This document shows positions 44,033-53,021 of a stretch of 64,000 nt of DNA, in pieces. Positions within the stretch are counted from its first letter, which is position 1, and every line of letters starts with the position of its first letter. The DNA is taken from positions 1 to 64,000 of the forward strand of contig NZ_QUAC01000073.1 in assembly GCF_003389455.1 (NCBI RefSeq), in the 5' to 3' direction. The translations under genes were made by a program, and so were the position numbers. The notes under the pieces were generated by a model. That model did not search any database, was not told the DNA's origin, and saw only the letters and a program-made list of their open reading frames with translations. The stretch comes from Streptomyces inhibens. Lineage in GTDB: Bacteria > Actinomycetota > Actinomycetes > Streptomycetales > Streptomycetaceae.

Positions 44033-44997
44033 GCGCGCCCGCCTCCGCCCGCTCGGTGCCCGCACCACCGGCAGCCGTCGTTCCAGGGCCGGTGTTCCCA
44101 GGCCGCCGGCCCTGGCCCGGGGCCCGCCACGCCCGGCGTACGGCGGCGGTCCTCGCGGCGCTCGCCGTATGGCAGTTGCTCGCCCAGTTCCGGGTGGACC
44201 TATGGCTGCGGTTCTCGCAGTTCCCGACGGTCATCGAGACGGCTCGCGAGTTCGGCCGGCGGCTCGGCACCGCCACGTACTGGCAGGACGTCTCCGACAG
44301 CCTGACCCGGATCGTCGCCGGTTTCGCCCTCGCGGCCGTCCTGGGTGTGGCCGTCGGTACCGCGATCGCGCGCTCCTCCGTCGCCTCCGATCTGCTCGGC
44401 CCGCTGCTCGAAGTGCTGCGGCCGATACCGGCGATCGCACTGGTGCCGGTGGCGATCCTGCTGTTCCCCAGCAATGAACAGGGCATCGTCTTCATCACCT
44501 TCGCCGCGGCGTTCTTCCCGGTCACGGTCTCCACCCGGCATGCGGTGCGGGCGCTGACGCCCGTCTGGGAGGAGGCGGTCCGCACGATGGGCGGCGGCCG
44601 GTGGCGGGTCCTGTGGTCGGTGGTGCTGCCGGGGGCGCTGCCCGGGATCCTGGGCGGGCTGTCGGTGGGCATCGGCGTCTCGTGGATCTGTGTGATCTCC
44701 GCCGAGATGATCTCCGGCGAGTACGGCGTGGGGTACCGCACCTGGCAGGACTACACCATCGTCGACTACCCGGGCGTCTTCGTCGGGATGGCCACCATCG
44801 GCCTGCTCGGCCGGCTCACCTCCACGGCGGTGGAACTGCTGGGCCGGCGCCTGACCCGGTGGCTGCCGCGGACCGCGAGCGGCACGGTCACATATCCGGG
44901 CGGCCGTCTCCACCGACGTGCGGCCGGACGGGTGCGGGCCGGGGCCGGTGGTGCGGTCGACGCAGCAACCCTCCGCAGAGAGCGAGAGCCATCGTGA
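44029..44997 (+). CDS. ABC transporter permease (SsuC/TauC type)
   Basis: 322 aa. Six transmembrane helices (first LAALAVWQLLAQF). The cytoplasmic loop that docks the ATPase reads EEAVRTMGGGRWRVLWSVVL followed by PGALPGIL, the EAA motif. Starts at GTG 44029 overlapping the binding-protein stop. A Pro/Ala-rich N terminus and Arg/Gly-rich C terminus extend beyond the usual length. Works with the 44994 ATPase and the NosL-tailed lipoprotein as an importer. Confidence 0.92.
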   Translation: MSAPASARSVPAPPAAVVPGPVFPGRRPWPGARHARRTAAVLAALAVWQLLAQFRVDLWLRFSQFPTVIETAREFGRRLGTATYWQDVSDSLTRIVAGFALAAVLGVAVGTAIARSSVASDLLGPLLEVLRPIPAIALVPVAILLFPSNEQGIVFITFAAAFFPVTVSTRHAVRALTPVWEEAVRTMGGGRWRVLWSVVLPGALPGILGGLSVGIGVSWICVISAEMISGEYGVGYRTWQDYTIVDYPGVFVGMATIGLLGRLTSTAVELLGRRLTRWLPRTASGTVTYPGGRLHRRAAGRVRAGAGGAVDAATLRREREPS

Positions 44998-45782
44998 CCG
45001 GCACCGATGTCACCGTCACCATCGCGGCTCCCACTCAGGCTCCTGGACAGGGCATGCGGCTGACCCTCGCCGATGCCGTCCTCGGCCGGCCCGGCGCCCC
45101 CGTCCTGCGCGGCCTGGACCTCGATGTCGCGCCGGGCGAGATCCTCACCGTCGTCGGTCCCTCCGGCTGCGGCAAGTCCACCCTGCTCCGCACCCTGGCC
45201 GGTCTGCTGCCGCCGCTCGGCGGCCGGCTGAGCCAGGACGGCGCGCCTCTCGAAGGCCCCGCCGCCGACCGTGCGCTGGTCTTCCAGGAGGACGCGCTGC
45301 TGCCCTGGCGCAGCCTGCGGGCCAACGTCGAACTCCCGCTGGCCGTCCGGGGAGTGGCGCGCACGGAGCGCCGTGCGCGGGCCGAGGACTGGCTGGCCCG
45401 GGTCGGTCTCACCGAGCACGCCGGCCGGCTGCCGCACCACGTCTCCGGGGGCCAGCGACAGCGCGCCCAACTGGCCCGCGCACTGGCCGGACGGCCGCGC
45501 GCCGTCCTGATGGACGAGCCTTTCGGCGCACTGGACGCACAGACCCGGGCGGGGATGCAGCAGTTGCTGGTGACGGTGCTGCACGGCACTCGGGCCACGG
45601 TCGTCTTCGTCACCCACGACGTGGACGAGGCGCTGTTCCTGGGTGACCGGGTCGCGCTGCTGGGCACCGGCCGGGTGCTGGACGTACCGCGGCCGCGCGA
45701 CCGCGGGGCATCCGCCGACCCGGCGACGGTCGCACTGCGCCGCGAGGTCCTGGCATCCCTGGGCGACCGGCCCGGCGCCTGA
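44994..45782 (+). CDS. ABC transporter ATPase (SsuB/TauB type)
   Basis: 262 aa from GTG 44994 (GTGA overlap with the permease). Walker A GPSGCGKST, Q-loop FQEDALLPWRSL, signature VSGGQRQRAQLARAL, Walker B VLMDEPFGALD, H-loop VTHDVDEALFLGD. Typical of nitrate/sulfonate/taurine importers. ATG at 45054 is a possible later start. It energises import of the cluster's substrate. Confidence 0.93.
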   Translation: MTGTDVTVTIAAPTQAPGQGMRLTLADAVLGRPGAPVLRGLDLDVAPGEILTVVGPSGCGKSTLLRTLAGLLPPLGGRLSQDGAPLEGPAADRALVFQEDALLPWRSLRANVELPLAVRGVARTERRARAEDWLARVGLTEHAGRLPHHVSGGQRQRAQLARALAGRPRAVLMDEPFGALDAQTRAGMQQLLVTVLHGTRATVVFVTHDVDEALFLGDRVALLGTGRVLDVPRPRDRGASADPATVALRREVLASLGDRPGA

Positions 45783-45869
45783 CCGACCGGCCCGGGATTC
45801 GCCCCTCACCGTCCCCTCTACCCGACCGGCGCCGTATCCGACGTGCCCCGGCAACCGAAAGGCACCGCC

Positions 45870-48671
45870 ATGGAGATCCCCCCGCTCGCTTCCGCCGAGG
45901 AGCTGTCCTGCGACGTCCTCGTCATCGGCGGTGGCACCGCCGGGACCATGGCGGCGCTCACCGCCGCCGAACACGGCGCATCCGTCCTGCTGTTGGAGAA
46001 GGCGCATGTCCGCCACTCCGGCGCGCTCGCCATGGGCATGGACGGCGTCAACAACGCCGTCGTCCCCGGCCGCGCGGAGCCCGACGACTACGTCGCGGAG
46101 ATCACCCGCGCCAACGACGGCATCGTCGACCAGTCCACCGTCCGCCAGACCGCGACCCGAGGCTTCGCGATGGTGCAGCGGCTGGAGTCGTACGGCGTGA
46201 AGTTCGAGAAGGACGAACACGGCGAGTACGCGGTCCGGCAGGTGCACCGCTCCGGCTCGTACGTACTGCCGATGCCGGAGGGCAAGGACGTCAAGAAGGT
46301 CCTCTACCGGCAGCTGCGGCGCCGTGAGATGCGCGAGCGGATCCGCATCGAGAACCGCGTGATGCCGGTGCGGGTGCTGACGGCGGACGGGCGCGCGGTG
46401 GGCGCGGCGGGCTTCCACACCCGTACGGGACGGTTCGTCCGCGTCCGCGCGGGCGCGGTGATCCTCGCGACCGGCGCCTGCGGACGGCTCGGCCTTCCGG
46501 CCTCCGGCTACCTCTACGGCACGTACGAGAACCCCACCAATGCGGGCGACGGCTACGCCATGGCCTATCACGCAGGCGCCGAGCTGACCGGCATCGAGTG
46601 CTTCCAGATCAACCCGCTGATCAAGGACTACAACGGCCCGGCCTGCGCGTACGTCGCCAACCCGTTCGGCGGCTACCAGGTCAACCGGCACGGCGAGCGG
46701 TTCGTCGAGTCCGACTACTGGTCGGGGCAGATGATGGCGGAGTTCGCGGCCGAGGTCGCCTCCGAGCGCGGCCCGGTCTATCTGAAGCTGAGCCACCTTC
46801 CGGAGGAGTCCGTCTCCGCGCTGGAGACGATTCTGCACACCACCGAGCGTCCCACCCGCGGCACCTTCCACGCCGGGCGCGGCCACGACTACCGCACCCA
46901 TGACGTGGAGATGCACATCTCCGAGATCGGTCTGTGCGGGGGACATTCGGCGTCGGGCGTACGCGTGGACGAGCATGCCCGGACCACCGTGCCGGGCCTG
47001 TACGCGGCCGGCGACCTGGCCTGTGTCCCGCACAACTACATGATCGGCGCGTTCGTCTTCGGCGATCTGGCGGGCGCGGACGCGGCCCGGCACCGGGCGT
47101 ACGAGGGCGAGTTGCCCGCCGACCAGCTGCACGATGCCCATGAGCTGATCTACCGGCCGCTGCGCCACCCCGACGGCCCGCCCCAGCCGCAGGTCGAGTA
47201 CAAGCTCCGCCGTTTCGTCAACGACTATGTCGCCCCGCCCAAGAGCGGCGCCCGTCTGTCGCTGGCCGTCGAGCACTTCGAGCGGATGCGCGCCGACATC
47301 GCCGGCATGGGCGCCCGCACCCCGCACGAACTGATGCGCTGCGCCGAGGTCACCTTCATCCGCGACTGCGCCGAGATGGCCGCCCGGTCGTCACTGGCCC
47401 GCACCGAGTCCCGCTGGGGCCTCTACCACGAGCGGACGGACCATCCGCAGCGCAACGACAGCGACTGGCTGCACCATCTCGACCTGCGCAAATCCGCCAC
47501 GGGACGGATGGAGTTCAGCGCGCGCCCGGTGGAGCCGTACCTCGTCCCGGTCGAGGAGTACGCCCCGACGGGCGGCGCTCCCCGGTTCATCGGCGAGGTC
47601 CATCCCGAGCAGGTCGCGACGGCGGGACGGCGGGATACACCGCCGGTGGGTTCGGCGGACGCGGGCTCGGCGGAGAAGGCTTCTGCGGCGAAGGTTTCCG
47701 CGGGGACGGGTGCCGGGGCGACGGGTGCCGGTGTCGGGGCCGGAGCCGGTTCCGTACGCGCGGCCGGAGCCCCGGCAGGAGCCGATCCCGCCCCCGGCCC
47801 CTCCCCCCGCATCCTCGACCTGCTCGCCCTCGCCGAGGACCAGCCGGACCTCCCCACGCTGCGCCCGTACCTCGCCGACCCCGACCCGGCCGTCCGCCGC
47901 GCCGCCGTCGACACGCTCACCGAAAGCGTCCCCGCCGGCACGGGCCGGGCCCTCGCCACCGCCCTCGCCGATACCGACCCTGCCGTACGGGCGGCCGCCG
48001 GCGCCTCGCTGCGCGAACTGGTCGAGGTCCTCCCGCCGGAACCCGATCTGCGGGAACCGCTGGTCGCCGCCGTGCACGGGCCCGATGCCCCCGTCCGGTC
48101 GGCGGCCGTGGACGTACTGCGCGCGCTCCGGCTCGGCGACCGGGCGCTGTTCGCCGCCGCGCTCACCGACCCTGCCGTGGAGGTCCGTATCCAGGCCGTC
48201 CGTGCCCTGGTCTCCATCGACGCGGCCGACGAACTCCAGAGCGCCGCCACGGACCCTTCCCGCGAGGTCCGGGTGGCCGCCGCACACGGCCTCGGCACCG
48301 TCGGGAGCGCCGGCGACCTGGCGGCGCTGGTGCGCGACGAGGATCTCCTCGTACGGGCCGCGGCGCTGGCGGCCCTGGCCACCACCGGCTGCCCGCCGCC
48401 CTACGACGCGATGGCCGTCGCGGCACTCGGCGACACCGCCTGGCAGGTCCGGGCCGGCGCCGCCACGGCCCTGGCCGCCGCCGAACCCGAACTCGCCGTG
48501 CCCGCGTTGCGCTCCGCCCTCTCCGACCCGCATGCGGACGTGCGCAAGGCCGGGGTCCTCGCACTGCGCGCCCACTCCGGGCGGGCGGACGCCCTGCGCG
48601 CGCTGGCCTCGGTCGCCGAGGACCCGGACGCCGATGTCCGCGCGTACGCCCGGCTCGTATCGAAGGGGTGA
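45870..48671 (+). CDS. AprA/fumarate-reductase-like flavoprotein with C-terminal HEAT repeats
   Basis: 933 aa. Residues about 15-600 form an FAD-binding reductase of the FrdA/AprA type: CDVLVIGGGTAGTMAALTAA, MGMDGVNNAVVPGRAEPDDY, LATGACGRLGLPASGYLYGT, and GLYAAGDLACVPHNYMIGAF near the end of the fold. An Ala/Gly linker (about 610-650) leads to six or more HEAT-like repeats, each with DPDPAVRRAAVDTL- or DPHADVRKAGVLAL-type text. The partner is probably the ferredoxin at 42413. A start at ATG 45870 with AAAGG before it. Substrate and electron acceptor unknown. Confidence 0.88.
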   Translation: MEIPPLASAEELSCDVLVIGGGTAGTMAALTAAEHGASVLLLEKAHVRHSGALAMGMDGVNNAVVPGRAEPDDYVAEITRANDGIVDQSTVRQTATRGFAMVQRLESYGVKFEKDEHGEYAVRQVHRSGSYVLPMPEGKDVKKVLYRQLRRREMRERIRIENRVMPVRVLTADGRAVGAAGFHTRTGRFVRVRAGAVILATGACGRLGLPASGYLYGTYENPTNAGDGYAMAYHAGAELTGIECFQINPLIKDYNGPACAYVANPFGGYQVNRHGERFVESDYWSGQMMAEFAAEVASERGPVYLKLSHLPEESVSALETILHTTERPTRGTFHAGRGHDYRTHDVEMHISEIGLCGGHSASGVRVDEHARTTVPGLYAAGDLACVPHNYMIGAFVFGDLAGADAARHRAYEGELPADQLHDAHELIYRPLRHPDGPPQPQVEYKLRRFVNDYVAPPKSGARLSLAVEHFERMRADIAGMGARTPHELMRCAEVTFIRDCAEMAARSSLARTESRWGLYHERTDHPQRNDSDWLHHLDLRKSATGRMEFSARPVEPYLVPVEEYAPTGGAPRFIGEVHPEQVATAGRRDTPPVGSADAGSAEKASAAKVSAGTGAGATGAGVGAGAGSVRAAGAPAGADPAPGPSPRILDLLALAEDQPDLPTLRPYLADPDPAVRRAAVDTLTESVPAGTGRALATALADTDPAVRAAAGASLRELVEVLPPEPDLREPLVAAVHGPDAPVRSAAVDVLRALRLGDRALFAAALTDPAVEVRIQAVRALVSIDAADELQSAATDPSREVRVAAAHGLGTVGSAGDLAALVRDEDLLVRAAALAALATTGCPPPYDAMAVAALGDTAWQVRAGAATALAAAEPELAVPALRSALSDPHADVRKAGVLALRAHSGRADALRALASVAEDPDADVRAYARLVSKG

Positions 48672-48820
48672 GGCAGAAAGGGTGGGGCGGGCGGGGAGAC
48701 AAGCTCCCGGGTGGGCCGGCCGGGTGAGGGAGCGCCTCATGCATTCGGGTCGTCCGGGTGGCCCGCCGGGGCCGGTGGCTGAAGGCTGAGGGCGCGTCCG
48801 TACCGCCCAAGGAGTTCTCG

Positions 48821-49534
48821 ATGGCCCCCACGTACCGCTACGACGAGCTGAGCGCGCTGTTCATCAACTGCACGCTCAAGCGTTCCCCGGAGACGAGCAA
48901 CACCGAGGGGCTGGTCGACAAGAGCCGCGGTCTGATGGCGGAGAACGGTGTCACGACCGAGGTGATCCGCGCGATCGACCACGACATCGCGACCGGTGTG
49001 TGGCCGGACATGACGGAGCCCGGCCGGCAGTCCGATGCCTGGCCCGAGCTGTATGCCAAGGTGCAGGCCGCCGACATGCTGGCGCTGTGCGGGCCGATCT
49101 GGCTCGGCGACAACAGCTCGGTGATGAAGCAGGTCATCGAGCGGCTCTACGCCTGCTCCAGCGTGCTCAACGACCGTGGCCGGTACGCCTACTACAGCCG
49201 GGCGGGCGGCTGTCCGATCACCGGAAACGAGGACGGGATCAAGCACCGCGCCATGAACGTCCCCTACAGCCTTCAGCACCTCGGCTACACCATTCCGCCG
49301 CAGGCCGACGCCGGCTGGATCGGTGAGGCCGGGCCCGGACCCTCGTATCTGGATCCGGGGTCGGGCGGCCCGGACAACGACTTCACCAACCGCAACACGA
49401 CGTTCATGTCCGGGAACCTGATGCCCATCGCGGCGATGCTCAAGCAGGCGGGCGGCATCCCGGCACATGGCAGCCGGCGCACCGAGTGGGACGCCGGCTG
49501 CCGGGCGGACTCCCCCAACCCCGAGCATCGCTGA
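48821..49534 (+). CDS. NAD(P)H-dependent FMN reductase-like flavoprotein
   Basis: 237 aa from ATG 48821, with AAGGAG upstream. Flavodoxin-like fold: ALFINCTLKRSPETSNTEGL (phosphate loop), MLALCGPIWLGDNSSVMKQV, CPITGNEDGIKHRAMNV (flavin ring side). It reduces FMN or quinone-type compounds. It follows the AprA-like gene by 150 bp on the same strand and could supply flavin to it, but lacks an overlap. Confidence 0.85.
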   Translation: MAPTYRYDELSALFINCTLKRSPETSNTEGLVDKSRGLMAENGVTTEVIRAIDHDIATGVWPDMTEPGRQSDAWPELYAKVQAADMLALCGPIWLGDNSSVMKQVIERLYACSSVLNDRGRYAYYSRAGGCPITGNEDGIKHRAMNVPYSLQHLGYTIPPQADAGWIGEAGPGPSYLDPGSGGPDNDFTNRNTTFMSGNLMPIAAMLKQAGGIPAHGSRRTEWDAGCRADSPNPEHR

Positions 49535-49543
49535 GCACACGGG

Positions 49544-50674
49544 GTGCCTACCGACCCGCTCCCCACCCGGTGGCCCCGGTACGTCGAGTTCGCGCCGAGC
49601 GTCCTGGTCGCCGGAGGGCTCGTCTGGGACTCGCTGTCGCCGCAGGACTACTGGGGAGATCCCATGCTGACGGCGGCCAGCGTGACGGCCGGTGCGCTGC
49701 TCTCCCTGCGGCACACCCTCGCGGTCGGCGCCGCGATCGTCGTCGGCGTCTTCGCACTGACGGTGAAGGACGGCACCGCCCACGGCATCGAGGGCCATCT
49801 GGAGCTCGTCAACACCCTGTTCGCCGCGCTCATGGGTCTCGGCGTGAACCGGGTGATCGCCCGCCACGGACGCCATCTGGACGTGGTGCGTACGGTGGCA
49901 GAGGCCGCCCAGCGTGCCGTGCTGCCCGCCCCGCCGGAGCGCATCGGTTCGCTGACCATCGCGGCGCGCTACCAGGCCGCGCAGACCGAGGCGCACATCG
50001 GCGGTGATGCCTACGCCGTCCAGCGGACCCCCTTCGGTGTCCGGCTGCTGATCGCCGACGTACGCGGCAAGGGGCTGGGCGCGGTGAGCGCGGTGTCGGT
50101 GCTGCTCGGCGCGTTCCGCGAGGCCGCAGAGCAGGAGCCGGAGCTGACGGCGCTCGCCGACCGGATGGAACGCGCGCTGCTGCGGGAGAGCGAGCAACTC
50201 TCGGAGGAGAACCGGCTGGAGGGCTTCATCACGGCCCTGCTCTGTGAAATTCTCCCGGACGCCACGGGGCTGCGGGTGCTGAACTGCGGCCATCCCCCGC
50301 CGTACCTCTGCCACGACGACGAGGTGCGCGCCCTGGAGGCCGTCGATCCGGGCCTTCCGCTGGGGATGGGCGCGCTGGGCGTGGCACGGCCGGCCCCCGT
50401 CGACTGGCCGTTCCCGGCGGGCAGCACGCTGCTGCTGGTCACCGACGGTGTGACGGAGGCCCGGGACCACGCCGGAGCGTTCTACGATCCGGCGACGCAG
50501 CTGGCGGGCCACGGGCCGTTCCAAGATCCCGAGGAAGTGATCGGCCTGTTGGCGCGGGAGGTCGAACGCTGGACCGGCGGGCCGCGCGACGACGATATGG
50601 CGGTCCTGGCGATCACCCGGCAGCCCCTCGGCAATGCGGCAAAGGTAAAACCCATGCCCCAGGGGCCAGGTTGA
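49544..50674 (+). CDS. Membrane SpoIIE-type PP2C phosphatase
   Basis: 376 aa from GTG 49544. About three hydrophobic helices in the first 115 residues (LTAASVTAGALLSL, AVGAAIVVGVFALTV, LFAALMGLGVNRVI). The PP2C/SpoIIE catalytic domain follows: AHIGGDAYAVQRTPFGVRLL with the metal Asp, IADVRGKGLGAVSAVSVLLG, LLVTDGVTEARDHAG and RDDDMAVLAI. In streptomycetes these phosphatases usually act on anti-sigma-factor antagonists. No such partner is adjacent. Confidence 0.9.
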   Translation: MPTDPLPTRWPRYVEFAPSVLVAGGLVWDSLSPQDYWGDPMLTAASVTAGALLSLRHTLAVGAAIVVGVFALTVKDGTAHGIEGHLELVNTLFAALMGLGVNRVIARHGRHLDVVRTVAEAAQRAVLPAPPERIGSLTIAARYQAAQTEAHIGGDAYAVQRTPFGVRLLIADVRGKGLGAVSAVSVLLGAFREAAEQEPELTALADRMERALLRESEQLSEENRLEGFITALLCEILPDATGLRVLNCGHPPPYLCHDDEVRALEAVDPGLPLGMGALGVARPAPVDWPFPAGSTLLLVTDGVTEARDHAGAFYDPATQLAGHGPFQDPEEVIGLLAREVERWTGGPRDDDMAVLAITRQPLGNAAKVKPMPQGPG

Positions 50675-50804
50675 CCCTTTTTCATACCCCTTTCGGAATT
50701 TCTTCGTGTGCTGCGGAACTTCCGGCGGGTGGGATGAGAAGATCAACCAGAGCATCAGCATCCGCACCGAGCGATTCCACGCTCCTGCGCAGATCGGAGT
50801 TGAT

Positions 50805-50990
50805 GTGTCCGACAACAGATCAGCCCTGCTCAGCCAGCGCGCCGCCGTCATTTTTCTCCTGGGCGCCCTGATCGCCCTGGGCGCCGGTGTACTCACCTGC
50901 TGCAACGGCGGCACCCTTGCTTCCGCGGCCCTCGTCGGCGGCGCTGCATTCGGTGCCGGCGTCACCTTTTTCCATACGGTCATCGACTGA
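50805..50990 (+). CDS. Small membrane protein
   Basis: 61 aa from GTG 50805, with GGAG six bases upstream. Two helices: RAAVIFLLGALIALGAGVLT and ASAALVGGAAFGAGVTFFHT. I recall similar 60-aa proteins (beginning SDNRSALLS) in many streptomycetes, but no function is known. Isolated between the phosphatase and a decayed region. Confidence 0.75.
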   Translation: MSDNRSALLSQRAAVIFLLGALIALGAGVLTCCNGGTLASAALVGGAAFGAGVTFFHTVID

Positions 50991-51050
50991 GGTATGGGGT
51001 CGTGAGTTCCCGCCCGGGATATTCATGGCACGCTCCGCTGATAAACGGCG

Positions 51051-51441
51051 CTATCCGTGAAGATACGCCCCCGTCCGCGAGACGGCCGATTGCGGCGCAA
51101 TTTCTTTCGGTGTGCCTTCGGCCACGATCTCACCCCCCGCGGCGCCGCCTGCCGGGCCGAGATCGATGACCCGGTCGGAGGCGCGGATGACGGCAGCACC
51201 TCGACGTCGTGCTCGATGACCGGCACGGTGTTGCCCAAGTCCCGCAGCCGGCACAGCACTTCGATCGGGCGGGTGGTGTCGGCCGGGTGCAGGCCGATGG
51301 GCCTTCTCGCGGTAGGCGGCGGCGTCGACGCGCTGGGCGTCGGCAAGCGCGTGCACCGGCAGCCGGGTGTCGAAGGTGAAGCCGTAGTGCGTGGTGCAGG
51401 CGCGTGCCCTTGATGCGGATCGCGTGGCTGCTGGCATCCAT
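51051..51441 (-). pseudogene. UvrA-like ABC ATPase remnant
   Basis: The start ([14 protein letters not shown]) resembles the beginning of UvrA paralogs. The end, split over two frames, matches the UvrA C terminus: [32 protein letters not shown], then [20 protein letters not shown] and VAEGTP. A normal gene would be 750-950 codons; here about 130 remain, so nearly everything between the two ends is deleted and the frame is broken twice. Confidence 0.65.
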
Positions 51442-51512
51442 GCCTTCAAGTGTTCCTGTGCATTCTTCTTGAGACTTTTCGCCCGAGGAGGCGTACTGAG
51501 CCGTGATCCAGC

Positions 51513-51880
51513 GTGGGTAACCTTCAAATCGTGCGGAAAGTACGCGACGCCGGGATCCTGCCGCCCTTGCCCGCGGCCCCCGGCCGGTTACCGCGCGTTC
51601 GGAGCCGGGCACCGGCACGCTCTGCTGACGTACCGGTCGCTCGCACGGGGGTACGGCACGGGCGCCACGCAAGCGCTCATGCAGGCCGTGCACGCCGGGG
51701 ACGCCCCCCTGGCGCTCACCCACGTCGATGCCGGTCATGCAGCGCTGGATGAGCAGCGGCTCTCCCTGCAAGCGGCGAGCGAGGCGCTCGATCACCCAGC
51801 GCCAGGAGGAGCTCACCCGGCGCTCGACGGCGATGCTCGCAGGATCCCGTGCCCTGCACGCCTGTCTCACCAGGGAAGAG
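51513..51880 (+). pseudogene. MerR-like regulator remnant
   Basis: Two frames give the opening of a MerR-type regulator: NLQIVRKVRDAGILPP (second half of the HTH), then, one frame over near 51580, AGYRAFGAGHRHALLTYRSL, ARGYGTGATQALMQAVHAGD and THVDAGHAALDEQRLSLQAA. The first helix of the HTH and the rest of the protein are missing. Assignment rests on remembered actinobacterial MerR variants with the DAGHAAL block. Confidence 0.5.
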
Positions 51881-52014
51881 CCGGCCCCCGCGGGCTGAGC
51901 GGCCGATTGCGGAATCGGCGGCCCCGCATGCGGTGCGCCACCGCACACCAAGTGCCAAACTTGAGACACCGCGCCCTGCCGCCGGCCGGGGCCCTTGTCG
52001 CCGAGGGGAACATC

Positions 52015-52305
52015 ATGACCTGGGCATCTTGGACCACTGTCGGGATCCACGCGCTCCCTGGCGTGGTGCGAACCGTGGAGAACGGCGTGATCAACGGCGA
52101 CCTGACCATCCACACGACCTGGTCGGACAACATGGCGCACGTCGCCGTGCAATACAGCGGCGCGTCGGACTGGTACACCATGGCCGGCAGCCCCGTCCCC
52201 TGCCCTTCCGAGGAGGCCAGCCGCGCCTTTCACCAGGCCGTGGTCGAAGCGGTACGGGGCGGAGAGCGCGCCGAGGCCTCCCTCGAAGAGCTCTTCAACC
52301 CTTGA
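52015..52305 (+). CDS. Hypothetical 96-aa protein
   Basis: ATG 52015 follows GAGGGGAA. The sequence (VRTVENGVINGDLTIHTTWS, DNMAHVAVQYSGASDWYTMA) is coding-like with normal bias but not a family I can name. Acidic, soluble, no signal or membrane helix. Confidence 0.6.
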   Translation: MTWASWTTVGIHALPGVVRTVENGVINGDLTIHTTWSDNMAHVAVQYSGASDWYTMAGSPVPCPSEEASRAFHQAVVEAVRGGERAEASLEELFNP

Positions 52306-53021
52306 GGCCACCCGCCGCCCACGGCCCGGACCGACCCCGGCCCCGGCCCCGGCCCCGGCCCCGGCGGCCACGCTGACAGCACCGTAGGAGCACTCCCTGG
52401 CGGCGCGCACATGCACTTCTGGCCGCCCGCTCCCCGTCCTCGGTCCGGACAGCACCCTTGACAGCGCCCTTCCGCTCCTTCCCCGCACCGATCTGCGATC
52501 CGCGATCCGCGATCCGCGATCCGCGATCCGCGGTATGCGCTCTGCACAGCACCTGCTCGCGCATCGTCGTCCTGCGGTGGTCGCCCTGCTCCCTCCTCCC
52601 CGGGCACTTCGCGAACTCGCCCGCGCCGCCGAGGCTTTCGGCACCAGCCCCGGCCCGTACCGGGACATCTTCGCTGAAATCCCGCTGGAACTGGTCAACT
52701 TGATCCCTTAGCGGGCCTTTCGGGCGGCGCGCGCCCTCCCGGGAATCGCCGACACATATCTGCGCGACGACGGAGCAACCAATTCGCGCCACATCATGTC
52801 TCCTCCCATGGAGCACAGTTGGTCACCTTGCGGCTACCTAAAGCTGATCAATTGTTAAATTTCGCCCAGGAATCTTGAAATCTGATCATTTCGCTTTACA
52901 TGCTCATGCCAGACCCACCAGGGTTTGCGCGGGGCCACACGGCCCCCGCGGTGCACAACAGCACCGCGTGTACGGGCGGTTGGCCAGCCGACCGCCCCCG
53001 CAGCGCTAAGGACCCACAGCA
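52306..53021. other. Long leader region of the M4 protease
   Basis: 716 bp with no gene. Contains a 7-bp repeat (52495-52529), an AT-rich patch 52840-52900, and TTGAAA (52875-52880) spaced 17-18 bp from ACATGC/CATGCT as a weak promoter candidate. TGATCA occurs twice (52845-52850, 52883-52888) around it. Confidence 0.4.
52495..52529. repeat. 7-bp tandem repeat, 5 copies
   Basis: GCGATCC five times exactly, then GCGG. Same unit length as the repeat at 12983 but a different sequence. Confidence 0.95.

Noticed and set aside
44766..47327. 853-codon open frame antisense to the ATPase and flavoprotein
   Set aside because: Spans two genes with clear motifs on the other strand; shadow frame.
42413..48671. 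Dissimilatory APS reductase assignment
   Set aside because: No sat, dsr or qmo genes nearby, ferredoxin is shorter than AprB, and the flavoprotein bears a HEAT tail.
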